DNA from: Perkinsus chesapeaki
Lineage: Eukaryota; Perkinsozoa; Perkinsida; Perkinsidae
DNA length: 21,362 bases
Direction: 5' to 3'
Assembly (NCBI GenBank): GCA_013115145.1
Contig: JAAPAO010000596.1
Location: 1 to 21,362, forward strand
Both the position numbers and the translations under genes were made by a program. The notes beneath the pieces were generated by a model that was not told where the DNA came from, ran no database searches, and saw only the letters and a program-made list of their open reading frames with translations. Below are positions 10,292 through 19,928 of the stretch, piece by piece; the first letter of the stretch is position 1; every line of letters begins with the position of its first letter.

Positions 10292-12921
10292 TCAGATAGC
10301 TGGGTGAACATGCTCACGAACGACTAGCGATGCCAATCCCCCAAAAAGTGCAATGTCCTCCACATAGCGATATGCTTGCGAGGGAGCACCGGTTTGAACT
10401 ATGTCCGTGCGAAATGCGATCGAGCAAGCCTCCAGTGCGCTCACATCGCTTTGTGCAACCACAGTATCGGTTCGCTCTTGGTGGGCATGCCATAACCCTC
10501 GCAGGTTGGAAACCAGACCATTGGAACCTATAGAGTGGGTAGATGATAGGGAAGCAAACTCCGTAGCCTGCCGCCCTACTTTCTGGACTCTCCTTCAAAC
10601 GGCCGGCCAAATCCAGGCCAGTAGGACCTAGCAACGATGCCGCGTTGACAGACAAGAATGTGACCGACATACTCGAGACAACTTTTGTTTGCAGTTCGGC
10701 TTCCGGGCGAAGCAATTGCATCATCTCCTTCAAAGCTCTTGCATGGTCATACGGCAGCGATTCACCTGATGGTATAATCCATGACAGGTGCTACGAACCC
10801 TCACCTTGGCATCGAGGAGAGCCGCTCCGGCGAGGGCTGCTGTTTCTCTTTTGCTCGAGCTGTTGATGCTGGATAACAAGCGGCCGCTGGTCTCTGGTGC
10901 GGATCAACCTGACCACCTGCTGTACTGTTTATGCGGAAGGCGGCGGTGTGAGGCGATTCGCCTGTGTCCCGCCTCACTAAGCAACCAGGCCTTTTGTATT
11001 CAATCCTGTACGGGGCTTCGAGGGAATTGGCTCGGAGACTTCCCAATTCAGCTACACGAGTAGAGTATCAGATATGCCAGTTGCTTTAGAGTGATAAGCT
11101 AAGGCTGGCTCATGGAGGGCCTTACCAAGGCCATTGAACAATTGCGCGAATCCCCTATAGGTGAATTGGAAAGCCTTACTTCTCGTAGACCGGCAGGAGG
11201 TCCGACTCAGAGTTCTGTGGAGTCACGTAGCTATTAGACGATCGTCGCATGCCCCGCGGCTTTCTCAGTAGAAGCCCTCCCTTATACGGAGACTCGCATC
11301 CAGTCCGACCCAGCAAGTCGGGTACCTGCGGTAAGTGAAGGGATCATCGACTGGGCCTCGGTGGTACCTTAAGCTTGTCGAACTCAACTCTCTTGGGCAA
11401 CCCACAGTCCTTCACCGTTACCGGCTTGCCTACATCTAATTTACCTGCACCAAATCGGGCGTCATCAACCGACACTGTGATAGTGTCCTGCGAAAATACG
11501 ATGCACAAAGCAAACTATACGCAAAGACGGGCGCAACATCAAGATCCTCTACTGCAAAGTTCGTTTGGGAAAATGATGTTTTCCCGTATACAAAAGGAAT
11601 TGTAAGGCCTGTTCAGAACGGCCATATGGCAATAGAGCACTGGAAAGGTCAACCTGGGTTAGATTAGAATGATCCCTCTTAAATGACTCACCATCATAGC
11701 ACCATTCACGGAAGACCTTATTATGTTGCTCCCGGAGAAGTGTGAGCTCAAGGGTATCCAACTCGGTGTCGATGTGCTCCCGCATGTGCCGGTAGTTCTC
11801 GCGGAATCGGCTCTTTGCTCGGGACTGAACTTCAAGTGTCAAAGCAACCCAGCAGTGCCCTCACAATGTCGTCATCACTCGGGCCTACTCCCCGCAACAG
11901 CCTCGCGCCGGTCTTGGCCATTCCTCGGGCTGTTTGATTTCTAGGCGATGGAGAAAGTGACAGTTTGACGGGATAGACAAGAAAGGGACATCAACTGGAA
12001 ATCCCACACAATTGAATAACTCAAACCTGCTATAACCGCTTCACAACAGCAATTAGTAAATGTCATCATGGCCAGCGATAAACTTGATCGAGAGAACCAA
12101 CTTCCCTCACTTCGTCGAATACTTCCTTCTCCAGCGCTTCAACCTACACAACACACTAGTGGCTAACGACACTGCATCGTAGCTGACCTCTTCTGTGAGC
12201 TCCCCTATGGAGAATGCTTCCTCGGCCTCCTCCTCGAGCCTGAGCAAGACATACTCACCACCCAGACATCCATATCCACCTCCGATTCAAAGCCGCGCGA
12301 TACGCTTGGCAGGCTTCCTCAAGCTCCCGTCGATGCTGGAGGAAACTCAAATGATGTGCCTCGCGGATCTGACAAAGCCATCAATGAGCCATACTCATTA
12401 TACTTCACCTCAGCTTGTCGCCTGCGGTCTCTCAGAACTCCTTCTAGAACCTCCCCCTTGCGACTGGTTGCCTGCCCTCTCCTCGGTCGCCCACTGCTCG
12501 TTTCCTTCGACACCGGTTGCTTCTCATTTCGGACTTTTCCCCTCACAGTCGACTTCACCGCCACGGCCTCACGCTGCTCGCCCGCGTTTACTGGCTTGGG
12601 TGCAGAGCTCTCTGTTACGCTAGCCATCTGAGTGCCATGATATTTCTGTGGCGCTAGACCCAGAGTCTGCGACCGAGGCCGAACCGTCTGAAACCTCCTA
12701 TCACAGTTCAGCGCTCCTCCCGTAGCCGCCTCAGTGCTCCTTAAGTTCTTTGTGACACTGACAGGCACACGAGCCGTCACACGAGCGCCTTGAACCTCCA
12801 TGGGCCGAGATGGCATGAGCCACCTACGGTTGGGCCTGCCGGCATTGGCGCACCACCCGCGGCTTGATAGACCGGCCCTGGCGTCATTAAACGTTTCATC
12901 GCCCAGGAGTCGCCGTATCAT
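10292..12921 (-). CDS. Unidentified basic/coiled-coil protein, multi-exon (model incomplete)
   Basis: Function not recognised. The ATG at 12921 opens about 190 basic, disordered residues (MIRRLLGDETFNDARAGLSS then many R/K/S/P). Next come short helical exons rich in E/K/R: HRRELEEACQAYRAALNRR, LEEEAEEAFSIGELTEE and VEALEKEVFDEVREVGSLDQ, the last two joined by a phase-0 44-nt intron. Exons 11921-11879 and 11829-11692 join by a 46-nt intron and read MAKTGARLLRGVGP, then FRENYRHMREHIDTELDTLE and LREQHNKVFREWCYD. Further left are a frame from 11487 (VTVKDCGLPKRVEF), LVIQHQQLEQKRNS, RALKEMMQLLRPEAELQTKV, and 10527-10292, with ERTDTVVAQSDVSALEA and a TGA at 10294-10292. That last block faintly resembles the end of a cyclic-nucleotide-binding domain. 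The parts could belong to one long gene or two. Joins across 11691-10910 are unresolved. Confidence 0.5.
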
Positions 12922-13031
12922 CGCTCAATCATCCACACAAGCTATACCATATTTCCTTCAGCAATTGAATAACGCATGATAAAGCTACGTTGAATAGAAA
13001 CATAAGGTACGTAAGGGAGACCAGTGAGGAA

Positions 13032-16000
13032 CTAACTAGCTGCTGGAGGATCTCTGTCGTCGGTTGTCGCCAAGGACCACACAACTCGATTCTTCCCGTG
13101 GAACTTCAGCCATCCCGCTTGAGCCTGCGGAGCATCCCGCTGCAAGAGCCACTGGACCAGCTCCTCATGTGTCCGAACTGGCACGCCATCGCTGCCGTCC
13201 TTAGTGATGAAACCTAGGAAGGCAGCTAACGGAAAAACCATTTTGACGTACTTACGGTCGGTGAACTCATCTGAGAACACGCAGCACGGTACGATAGCAT
13301 ATGGCTTCCCATACTCCATCGCAGCAGCTTGGAGATATCCTGTAGCTTGATCTGGATGCATTCCCACAACCACACTGAGACAGAGAATCGATACCAAAGT
13401 CCGATATCCAACCTACCTGCAGTCACGAAAAAGACCATGTTTGATGCAAGGATCCATGTCATCATCAAGGAGCATCTTCAAATGCTTTGTGTGCTCCAGC
13501 CGCCACTCCACACATTTGGCCTTTGACATCTTCCCACCTTTCAATCTATTGACAAGCTGCCGTAGCCGTCTAGTTGGAGACAGGTTCTGTCGAGGATCGA
13601 TAACGGTGACCGAAATGCCTGGCATGCAGAGTGTTGCGTTTCCATTCCGCGCAGTGGTTTCCATCGGAAATTCCCGCAAATTTCGGGGGAAAAATATAAA
13701 TATGTAAATTTTAGGAAATTACTCTCGTTCCTTCCTCCCGGGTGGTGTGGTATCGAAACCCGAAATTGAAACCCGAAATTGAAACCCGAAATTGAAACCC
13801 GAAGCCCGCAAACCGGGTGGGCAATCGATTCTCGAGGTCATAGCGATCAACGCGGTGGTGTCGCTGCCATTAGCAGAGGGTTCTGGGTACCGATATACAC
13901 CCAGTGTGTACATCGACACTAGCGACTTGGCAGCTATCCACCGGAGAGACGTTTCACCAGGGAGGGCGGGATGGGAAGCCAAACTAAAACAACTTCAACA
14001 ACTCTATAGTCGAGGAAACCTATTTCGTTCGCCCATTAAGATCCAAACGCCACATACTCCTAAATGCGCGTGGCGCGTGGCAATTCAATCGGGAGACGTC
14101 CTCAAGTAAAAGGGCTTAACTTCATTAACCTGCATTCTCTTCATCAGGGGTGCCGTAATCAGTGGTTGAACGGTTCTACTAATACTCATCAAAGTCATCA
14201 TCATAATTGGCCTTTTGGAGCCGTCTTATAGATGATCGACGGCTCACTCGACTAGTGATTGCTCGGATAGTCCCAGGAGGAGAACATGAGAATAACTCAG
14301 ATTATCTGAGTCATTCCCGAGTTATATCTGAGTCAGATATAACTCGGGAATGAGGCCGCATCTATGATAGTGCCTTGATAAATTTATCCTCGCCCTTCTC
14401 ATCGAAGGCACGGAGAGGCACTACCATCTCTGGACTAACTGCGATCGCTGCCATGCCTTCCCTGACTCTGCGAGCTATGACATTACTTGGTTGAATCGGG
14501 CAAGATGAGTTGAGTGCTACTGGATCCATTATAAGCAGCAAGAACTCTCGGTCCGGAGCTATATTGTCGTCAGAAATGATTCGCTCTAATGCAATGAGAG
14601 CCATAGGATAGCAGATATCCTGACATATCCTGACATAGTGACAGATTCTGTCACTTATCAATTTGAGCCAATAGAGTCTTCTAGACAAGGGGTCTGGATG
14701 TCCTCTATAGAGCGAATCTAGACACGCGGACGCAGTCCATCGTGGTCATGGTGCACGTGTATACAAATCTTCCACACGAGTCATTGCTCACTATTTACTG
14801 TTTGGCGATGAAGCAAAAGGGATCAATTCTTGATGTTGTTGTCTGCTGTCGAGAATTCACGAAAAGAGTCTTCTCGTCTCAGACAAAAGTGTGCATTTTC
14901 AAAGGACACACTTTTTACCGCCGATGCATAATCGGCATCATGATGAGAGGGTGAGGATGAGGGCCTCACCGTGCTGCTCTTCGAGCCGGTTGTGTCCCCT
15001 GGTGCGGCCAATGGCCATTTGACGACTACGATGATGAATGCAGATCGACACAGAGTTCGAGCCGGGGACTTTGTAGAATACGGACCATATTGTGTAACGC
15101 AATTTGAGTATGTATCGCACAGTGCGATTATCGCACTGCGGTTCGCACTCACATAAGATTTTCGGTTTCTACTTACCCATGGCTGCCAACTCCACAGCGA
15201 GCTCGCCCTTTCCACCAGCGACATCAACTACGCCGCTGCCGGACTTTAGGCCTTCTAAAGTGAAGGTCTCCACAAGCCATTCTGAAGCACAGTATTGTCT
15301 GACTCCAAATACTTCGTTACGTAGTACCGGCGAACACCCTAGCCCGATTGGCGTGTTTCTCTTTCTCGTCCATCTCATAAAGATCGTCAGCATGGTGAGA
15401 TGCCGCTGACTGTACAAGCGAACCCTTGGTGGAAAACTGTCATGACAGACCCCTTACCTTAGATTCTCGCATCTTCTCCATATAATCTTTCCTTGCGCGC
15501 CCCGAAATCTGTATGTGAACATCATCACAGACCTTCCTGTGGCACCGTCCATTATTGTTGACAAAGAACTTGCAGACCCTCTCGAGCGGACAAGGCAAAT
15601 CATTAAGGTCGTACACACGCTCCTGCTGCTCTGGAGGAACATACTCCCCGTTGGGCGCAGTGGCAGAGTTAGTAAGGAAGCCTTTACCTGAGGAATAGTA
15701 TACACAAATAAATGCGACTGGAAGACCCACGGCCGACAAAAGGAACAGGTCTCGCCCAAGCCTCCATGACAGTAAGAGCGGCCTCATCGTTCATAAGTCT
15801 GACAGCCACAGTCCCTGGACGGCGAGTCTCTTGCACGAAGCCGATAACTTTGACCAAGTCTCCAAGATGCACTGGTTTCAACACGGCTCGTGCGCCCTAG
15901 TTGGAATACCAAGAATGCGGGTTCTAGAAGTGTTCGTACGCTTACCCCATCAACTATGATCTCCAGTGGCTCTCCAAACTTCGGGTCGTAGCTCTCGGCG

Positions 16001-16199
16001 CCTCTAGAGGCTTGGATGTCCATAAAACCACACCCTCGGCCTCGGAAACGTTTCGACACAGCTTGGCCCTACATCATGCACACCTTCGCTCTCGAAATGC
16101 TTAACACCTTCCCACCTCGACACAAACCCTGTCCCCGATTTCTATTCCCTTTTGATCATTCCAGTCATTCAGGATACCCTCCACGTCCTGTTCTCCCAT
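13032..16199 (-). CDS. CCCH zinc-finger / SAM-dependent methyltransferase fusion, 9 exons, 430 aa
   Basis: Exons 16199-16116, 16068-15946, 15896-15731, 15687-15458, 15409-15328, 15281-15177, 13618-13417, 13374-13256, 13213-13032 sum to 431 codons with every phase matching. Residues 1-124 look like a small beta-rich nucleic-acid-binding region (RGRGCGFMDI recalls cold-shock/OB folds; a second piece has HLGDLVKVIGFVQE). A C-x9-C-x4-C-x3-H finger follows at C163, C173, C178, H182. The catalytic part starts with ANRARVFAEWLVETF and has motif I VVDVAGGKGELAVEL, an acidic loop VTVIDPR, VVVGMHPDQATGYLQAA, and AIVPCCVFSDEF near the C terminus. This arrangement resembles uncharacterised methyltransferase-like proteins of fungi and algae. 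The substrate is unknown; the zinc finger suggests RNA. The stop is only about 110 nt before the next gene's ATG. One intron (15176-13619) is 1,558 nt; the rest are 42-49 nt. Confidence 0.88.
13755..13806. repeat. 13-bp tandem repeat, about four copies
   Basis: Three exact copies of GAAACCCGAAATT and a fourth that diverges at its end (GAAACCCGAAGCC), within the large methyltransferase intron. Confidence 0.93.
14295..14353. repeat. Tandem perfect palindromes, the larger 43 nt
   Basis: The larger palindrome has 21-nt arms at 14311-14331 and 14333-14353 with a single centre base at 14332; the arms begin TCATTCCCGAG and end CTCGGGAATGA and match without error. Directly left, 14295-14311 is a 17-nt palindrome with 8-nt arms (ACTCAGAT / ATCTGAGT). 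Both share the ATCTGAGT core. In RNA from either strand they would form long hairpins with almost no loop. Confidence 0.95.
14362..14604 (-). CDS. Hypothetical 80-aa open frame nested in the methyltransferase intron
   Basis: ATG at 14604-14602, stop at 14362; the frame is open further upstream to about 14688 without another ATG. It reads MALIALERIISDDNIAPDRE, then FLLLIMDPVALNSSCP and a C terminus rich in charged residues (FDEKGEDKFIKALS). The composition is protein-like: mixed charge, few rare runs. I know no family. It is in the same orientation as the host gene and ends 9 nt before the 43-nt palindrome. On the minus strand it is preceded by TTGGCTCAA at 14671-14663, which matches the end of the dinoflagellate/perkinsid spliced leader. 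It could be a retained exon, a relic of an inserted cDNA, or a chance frame. Confidence 0.25.
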   Translation of the reverse strand: MALIALERIISDDNIAPDREFLLLIMDPVALNSSCPIQPSNVIARRVREGMAAIAVSPEMVVPLRAFDEKGEDKFIKALS

Positions 16200-16877
16200 A
16201 GAAACAGATCGAACTAACAGCTGCAAGTGACAAGATAACTCAACAGGCCATAAAAGTGGAATGCTATGTTTTCATGGCTACGTGATGCTACGGACTGCCG
16301 TCAGACAAGTGTATTCAGCCAGCGAGTAGAGCCAACTTTCGAAGACCCGCCCCATCGACGATACAAAATACTCTGTAAGCAAGCAAGGGGTCGTTACTGT
16401 GCACCTGAAAGCCACGCAAGTTTAACGATAGCATTGGCGGTGCAGGTTACACACGGAATAATGGACGCGTCCCTTCCGCACAGGACTATATCGGGGAACT
16501 CCGAATGCTAAGTTAGCGCCGCATGGCACGCAAGCAAATGAGCTATATGTCCAGCAACTGTCTGCCTTTTATCAATTAATAATATGATATTATAGCCATA
16601 CACGATATATGTGTGTGCTGTGTTTTTATATATAATAGCCATTTATTAACATTTAATGTTAGCCTTGATCCATATTTTCATCTCATAAGATTTACATACC
16701 CCCAATGCCGGTTCAACGATGCATTCTCTACCACTAGTCGTCACCTACTACTATTATACAGCTCCGAGGGCCTAGTACCCAAGGAACAAAAGATTCGTTC
16801 CAAAGGAGTAACCTTCGGACGCACTAGGCAACCAGGGGACCTAGTGGTAAATTGCCAGTGGTGATCGCATTCGAGGA
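16200..16877. other. Intergenic spacer between the methyltransferase and DSP-like genes
   Basis: About 680 nt with no coding-like frame on either strand. The part 16560-16660 is strongly AT-rich (TATATATAATAGCC and similar) and could hold the promoter of the methyltransferase gene or the 3' end of the DSP-like transcript. A small inverted repeat GGAAC...GTTCC is present near 16785-16803. No defined regulatory element is recognised. Confidence 0.45.
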
Positions 16878-19800
16878 TCACATCCCAAACCGAGATAGTA
16901 CCGTCCAAATGTCACATCCTCCATCTCGGTTTACCCGACTGAGCATTGCGATTGAACGCTGGTGTCGGTGAAGGTGCCCTAGGCAATAACAATTATACAA
17001 ACACCAATCCATGGCAGGCTTCACCTCCTCATGTGCCCAGTGAGGCTGCGATGTCGCACCCGATCGAATGGTGCCCCAGATCCGACCGCTACGCCTGACA
17101 CGCACCTCAAACGCGCCCCTTCTAACAGTACTGACCTTTCATGGAGCTGCTGCTGTGGTTCTGCATCATTTGCGGTGACGGCGAGCTAGGCCTCTGAGAG
17201 CTCATACTGGGGCTTGCCGGTCTGGACCTCACCGATGGAGAAGGCGGGCGATTCTGCCACGCACCCTTGTATCCAGACAAACTCCATAGCACTACATATG
17301 ACCCTGTTGGGGATGTTCTCAGGCTGCCATTGGCCAAGCTAGGCGCAGTGCTGGGTCTACGGCCAACAGCTGAGCCAGGGAGCCCTCGCTTGCTGAAGCC
17401 ACAGTGCTATACGAAGGAAAGGTCGATAGAGAACCTACCTGGGATCCAAAGACCCCAGTCCAGAGGTTGTAGCAGCCGCTCTCAGGCCACCGACGAGACC
17501 GCTCGCCCCTGTAAGGGAATCGTCACCACTTGCTCACTTCCCTCCCCACTTACCTTGGCTGCTGCGTAGGCCACTTGACCCCATGTACTGCTGCCGAAGA
17601 GAAGAGGTGCCGGAGGAAGCCGACATAAGCGAGCCCATACCCCCACTAGACTGCAACTGGCCGTCCATCACTACGGCGAGCTTCCCAGCACCCTACCCCT
17701 CGCAAATTCTGTCTGTCCTGCAATTGCGGGGTGCCCGATCGCTGATAGGACCGCATCATCGGGCTCTCGGAGCGCTGGTAGCTGCTACCCTCCCGACCGG
17801 AGCTATAGAATCGTTGACTCCTACGGCGTCAGTGAGATCCAACCGGAGCGATGCGACGTACCTCGGACTTGGGTCCCTCTGACCATACCGGCCACCGTAT
17901 TGTTGTTGTTGCTGGGATGGTTGCTGGCGAGATGAAGGAGATGGATCTCGGCGACCGATGGATGAGCCTTAAATAAACTAAGGGCATTCCAATGGAGACC
18001 GTGTCACTTCTCAGAGGGTTGCTAGAGCCCATTGTTGGACTGGGTAGCCTTCGTGGACCTTGCTCCCCTCTGCCAGACGCCCACATATCCTAATGATCTC
18101 ATATAGGCCAGTATATAGCGGCAGCACAGACCGGCCTACTATTTTATTGGATATCCGACCGTCTGCTATATCGTCCTTCAGTGTTGGTGTCGGAGGCCGT
18201 AAAGATGCTTCTTCCATCGAGGTCTCTCCCTACATTCCCCACTCTGCAACGGAACCCCCCCCAACATCATTACCCAAGCCCTCGTAGGAATCCTAGTACT
18301 TCCCAGCCTCGATGGTTGACCGATATCTGCTATTAATGACATACCGTAATCACCTCCGCACTCACTAGATGATGCAATCTCCCTATCGGTCTGGTCTCTT
18401 CCCCTTTCCCGCCAAGACGGTTCCTCTCGAACGTCACCCTAAACCCGGTATACCCCACGAACGCAGGTCTCGTACTACTTTAGTGCCAGAAAGTGCACGC
18501 AGTAAGCTACCATCCAAGCTGCTGCGCCGACTAGACCCGCGTAGCTCCACTGATGTATCAAGTGCGTCCACCGAAGCCATTGTCAACGAGGAGCTCCGGG
18601 TCGCTCCTGACCACACCGTCCGCCGATCCGTGCCCATCCGCCCCCCACTACTGTTTAGACGCTCTCCCTTAGCGCTATCTGGACTGCTATCATTCCCCAG
18701 CCGCTCAGCTGTAGCCTGTCGTTCTTTCTGCCGACTTCCCTTCATACACGACTTCACAGGCTGAGCTGTTGACGGCCTGTGGGGCCTCGGCGGATTGCCG
18801 GGCACTTCCAGACGCCCTAGTCATGACGTCGTCGCCACATTTTCACCGTCTTTACCCTTATCATCTGTTCCAGCATCACTCCAATCAATAGACCTTCTCT
18901 GCACTCCATTGACCCCCTTACCGTACCCCGTGGGCCTAATGGAGGCCTGCATATCCACAGCTAGCCTGCGGTACTACTTTTGGTCGGTGTCAGATCGGAT
19001 GGTAAGGTCCGCCAAAGGGCCCATTTGACTGTTCATGAATGTATTCCGGAGCAGGTACTCCTCAGAGTCCAACTTCGGCGTAACCGATGACACTAAAGAC
19101 CCCACCGATGACAAAGCAATTGGTGAAGTTCTTGAAGATCCACCGGACATTTCCGTCCCCAACTCACAGCTCCAGTCACAAGACAATTTGAGCTTCTGAT
19201 ACGAAATAAGTCGCCGTTCAAACGCACCAAGCTGCTGCAGATAGCCCGGCTTGAGGTTAACATCAGGCCGACGGGATTGAAGGAACTCTAGGGCCTTCCG
19301 CATTCCCCAGCGGTATCTGCAACAACCGTCTCCAATCTGCTGTCGCCCGTTAGCCCTACTTTCGCATTAAATATGCACACAAAACTGTACACGATCTGCC
19401 TTGACCGCGTTCACTGTGAATTAAGACCTGTTCACGGTACAACCCTCCGGTGAAAAGGATAGCTACCGATTCTGCATTCTCCAACGCTTCATCAACAAAT
19501 GCGGTCAGTTCGTCTACCACCACGTCCCGAGTGTCAAGAATGACCTAATGGCCACCAATTACAGCACTAGTAATCATTCATGGTACTTGAGAGTCGTTAT
19601 CAAGCCAGTAGTAGGTAAGATACACAACCCCAATGGGCTCCCAGTGATTAGGGACCTATAGCGTAGAAAGTTAAATACGGTAAGACCCAGGCCTACCTGG
19701 CGGCCGCAGCAATTGACAACATGAGTGACCTTATTAGTAACAACGAACTCGAGCTCCTGACAAAGCGGGGTTCGCACAGTGCTGCCGGGGGGCTCCTACT

Positions 19801-19928
19801 TGAGCGGCCATGTCGTCTCCTAGGAAGAGACCGTCTTTTATCTTCACGGCACCAACGATCTCCCAGGCCCCTTGCTGCTGTGACTGATCATCTGTAGCCC
19901 CGCCTAGTGTTTGGGGCGCTGCAGTCAT
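16878..19928 (-). CDS. Dual-specificity-phosphatase-like protein with Cys-to-Ser active site (pseudophosphatase), long Ser/Pro-rich tail
   Basis: Well-supported exons: 19928-19800, 19756-19697, 19655-19587, 19544-19467, 19427-19360, 19316-18978, 18935-18856, 18816-18445; introns 39-43 nt. The DSP fold covers about residues 25-180: WEIVGAVKIKDGLFLGDD, VTNKVTHVVNCCGRQVPNHW, VVYLTYYWLDNDSQ, then the P-loop exon and KALEFLQSRRPDV with YLQQLGAFERRL. The P-loop reads HSERGQGR (residues 116-123) where active enzymes have HCxxGxxR, so Ser117 (19415-19413) replaces the nucleophile; the Gly and Arg are kept. It probably binds phosphoproteins without hydrolysing them, as STYX-type pseudophosphatases do. 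The remaining exons encode Ser/Arg/Pro/Gln-rich sequence (for example RRDPSPSSRQQPSQQQQQYG, and PPSPSVRSRPASPSMSSQRP near 17200), likely disordered and phosphorylated. The 3' end is uncertain: a stop at 16880-16878 or somewhat upstream. Confidence 0.85.

Larger units (their letters stand above)
13619..15176. other. Oversized methyltransferase intron, probably carrying an insertion
   Basis: Flanked by a strong donor (GTAAGTAG, just after ELAAMG) and an acceptor (ATGCCAG before GISVTVIDPR); phase 1 is kept, so it is a true intron rather than two genes. It is over thirty times longer than the other introns of the gene. It contains a 13-bp tandem repeat, a 43-nt perfect palindrome, several shorter hairpins (14295-14311, 14638-14654, 15120-15138) and an 80-codon minus-strand frame. 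No transposase or reverse transcriptase motif is visible. The content suggests an inserted element that I cannot classify. Confidence 0.7.

Noticed and set aside
12195-12631. Plus-strand frames of 142 and 91 codons rich in Ser and Pro
   Set aside because: They mirror the basic Arg/Glu-rich minus-strand coding sequence of the coiled-coil gene; no independent support.
14971-15156. Plus-strand frame in the methyltransferase intron with some protein-like texture
   Set aside because: Short, no family, and overlapped by an equally long minus-strand frame; neither can be preferred.
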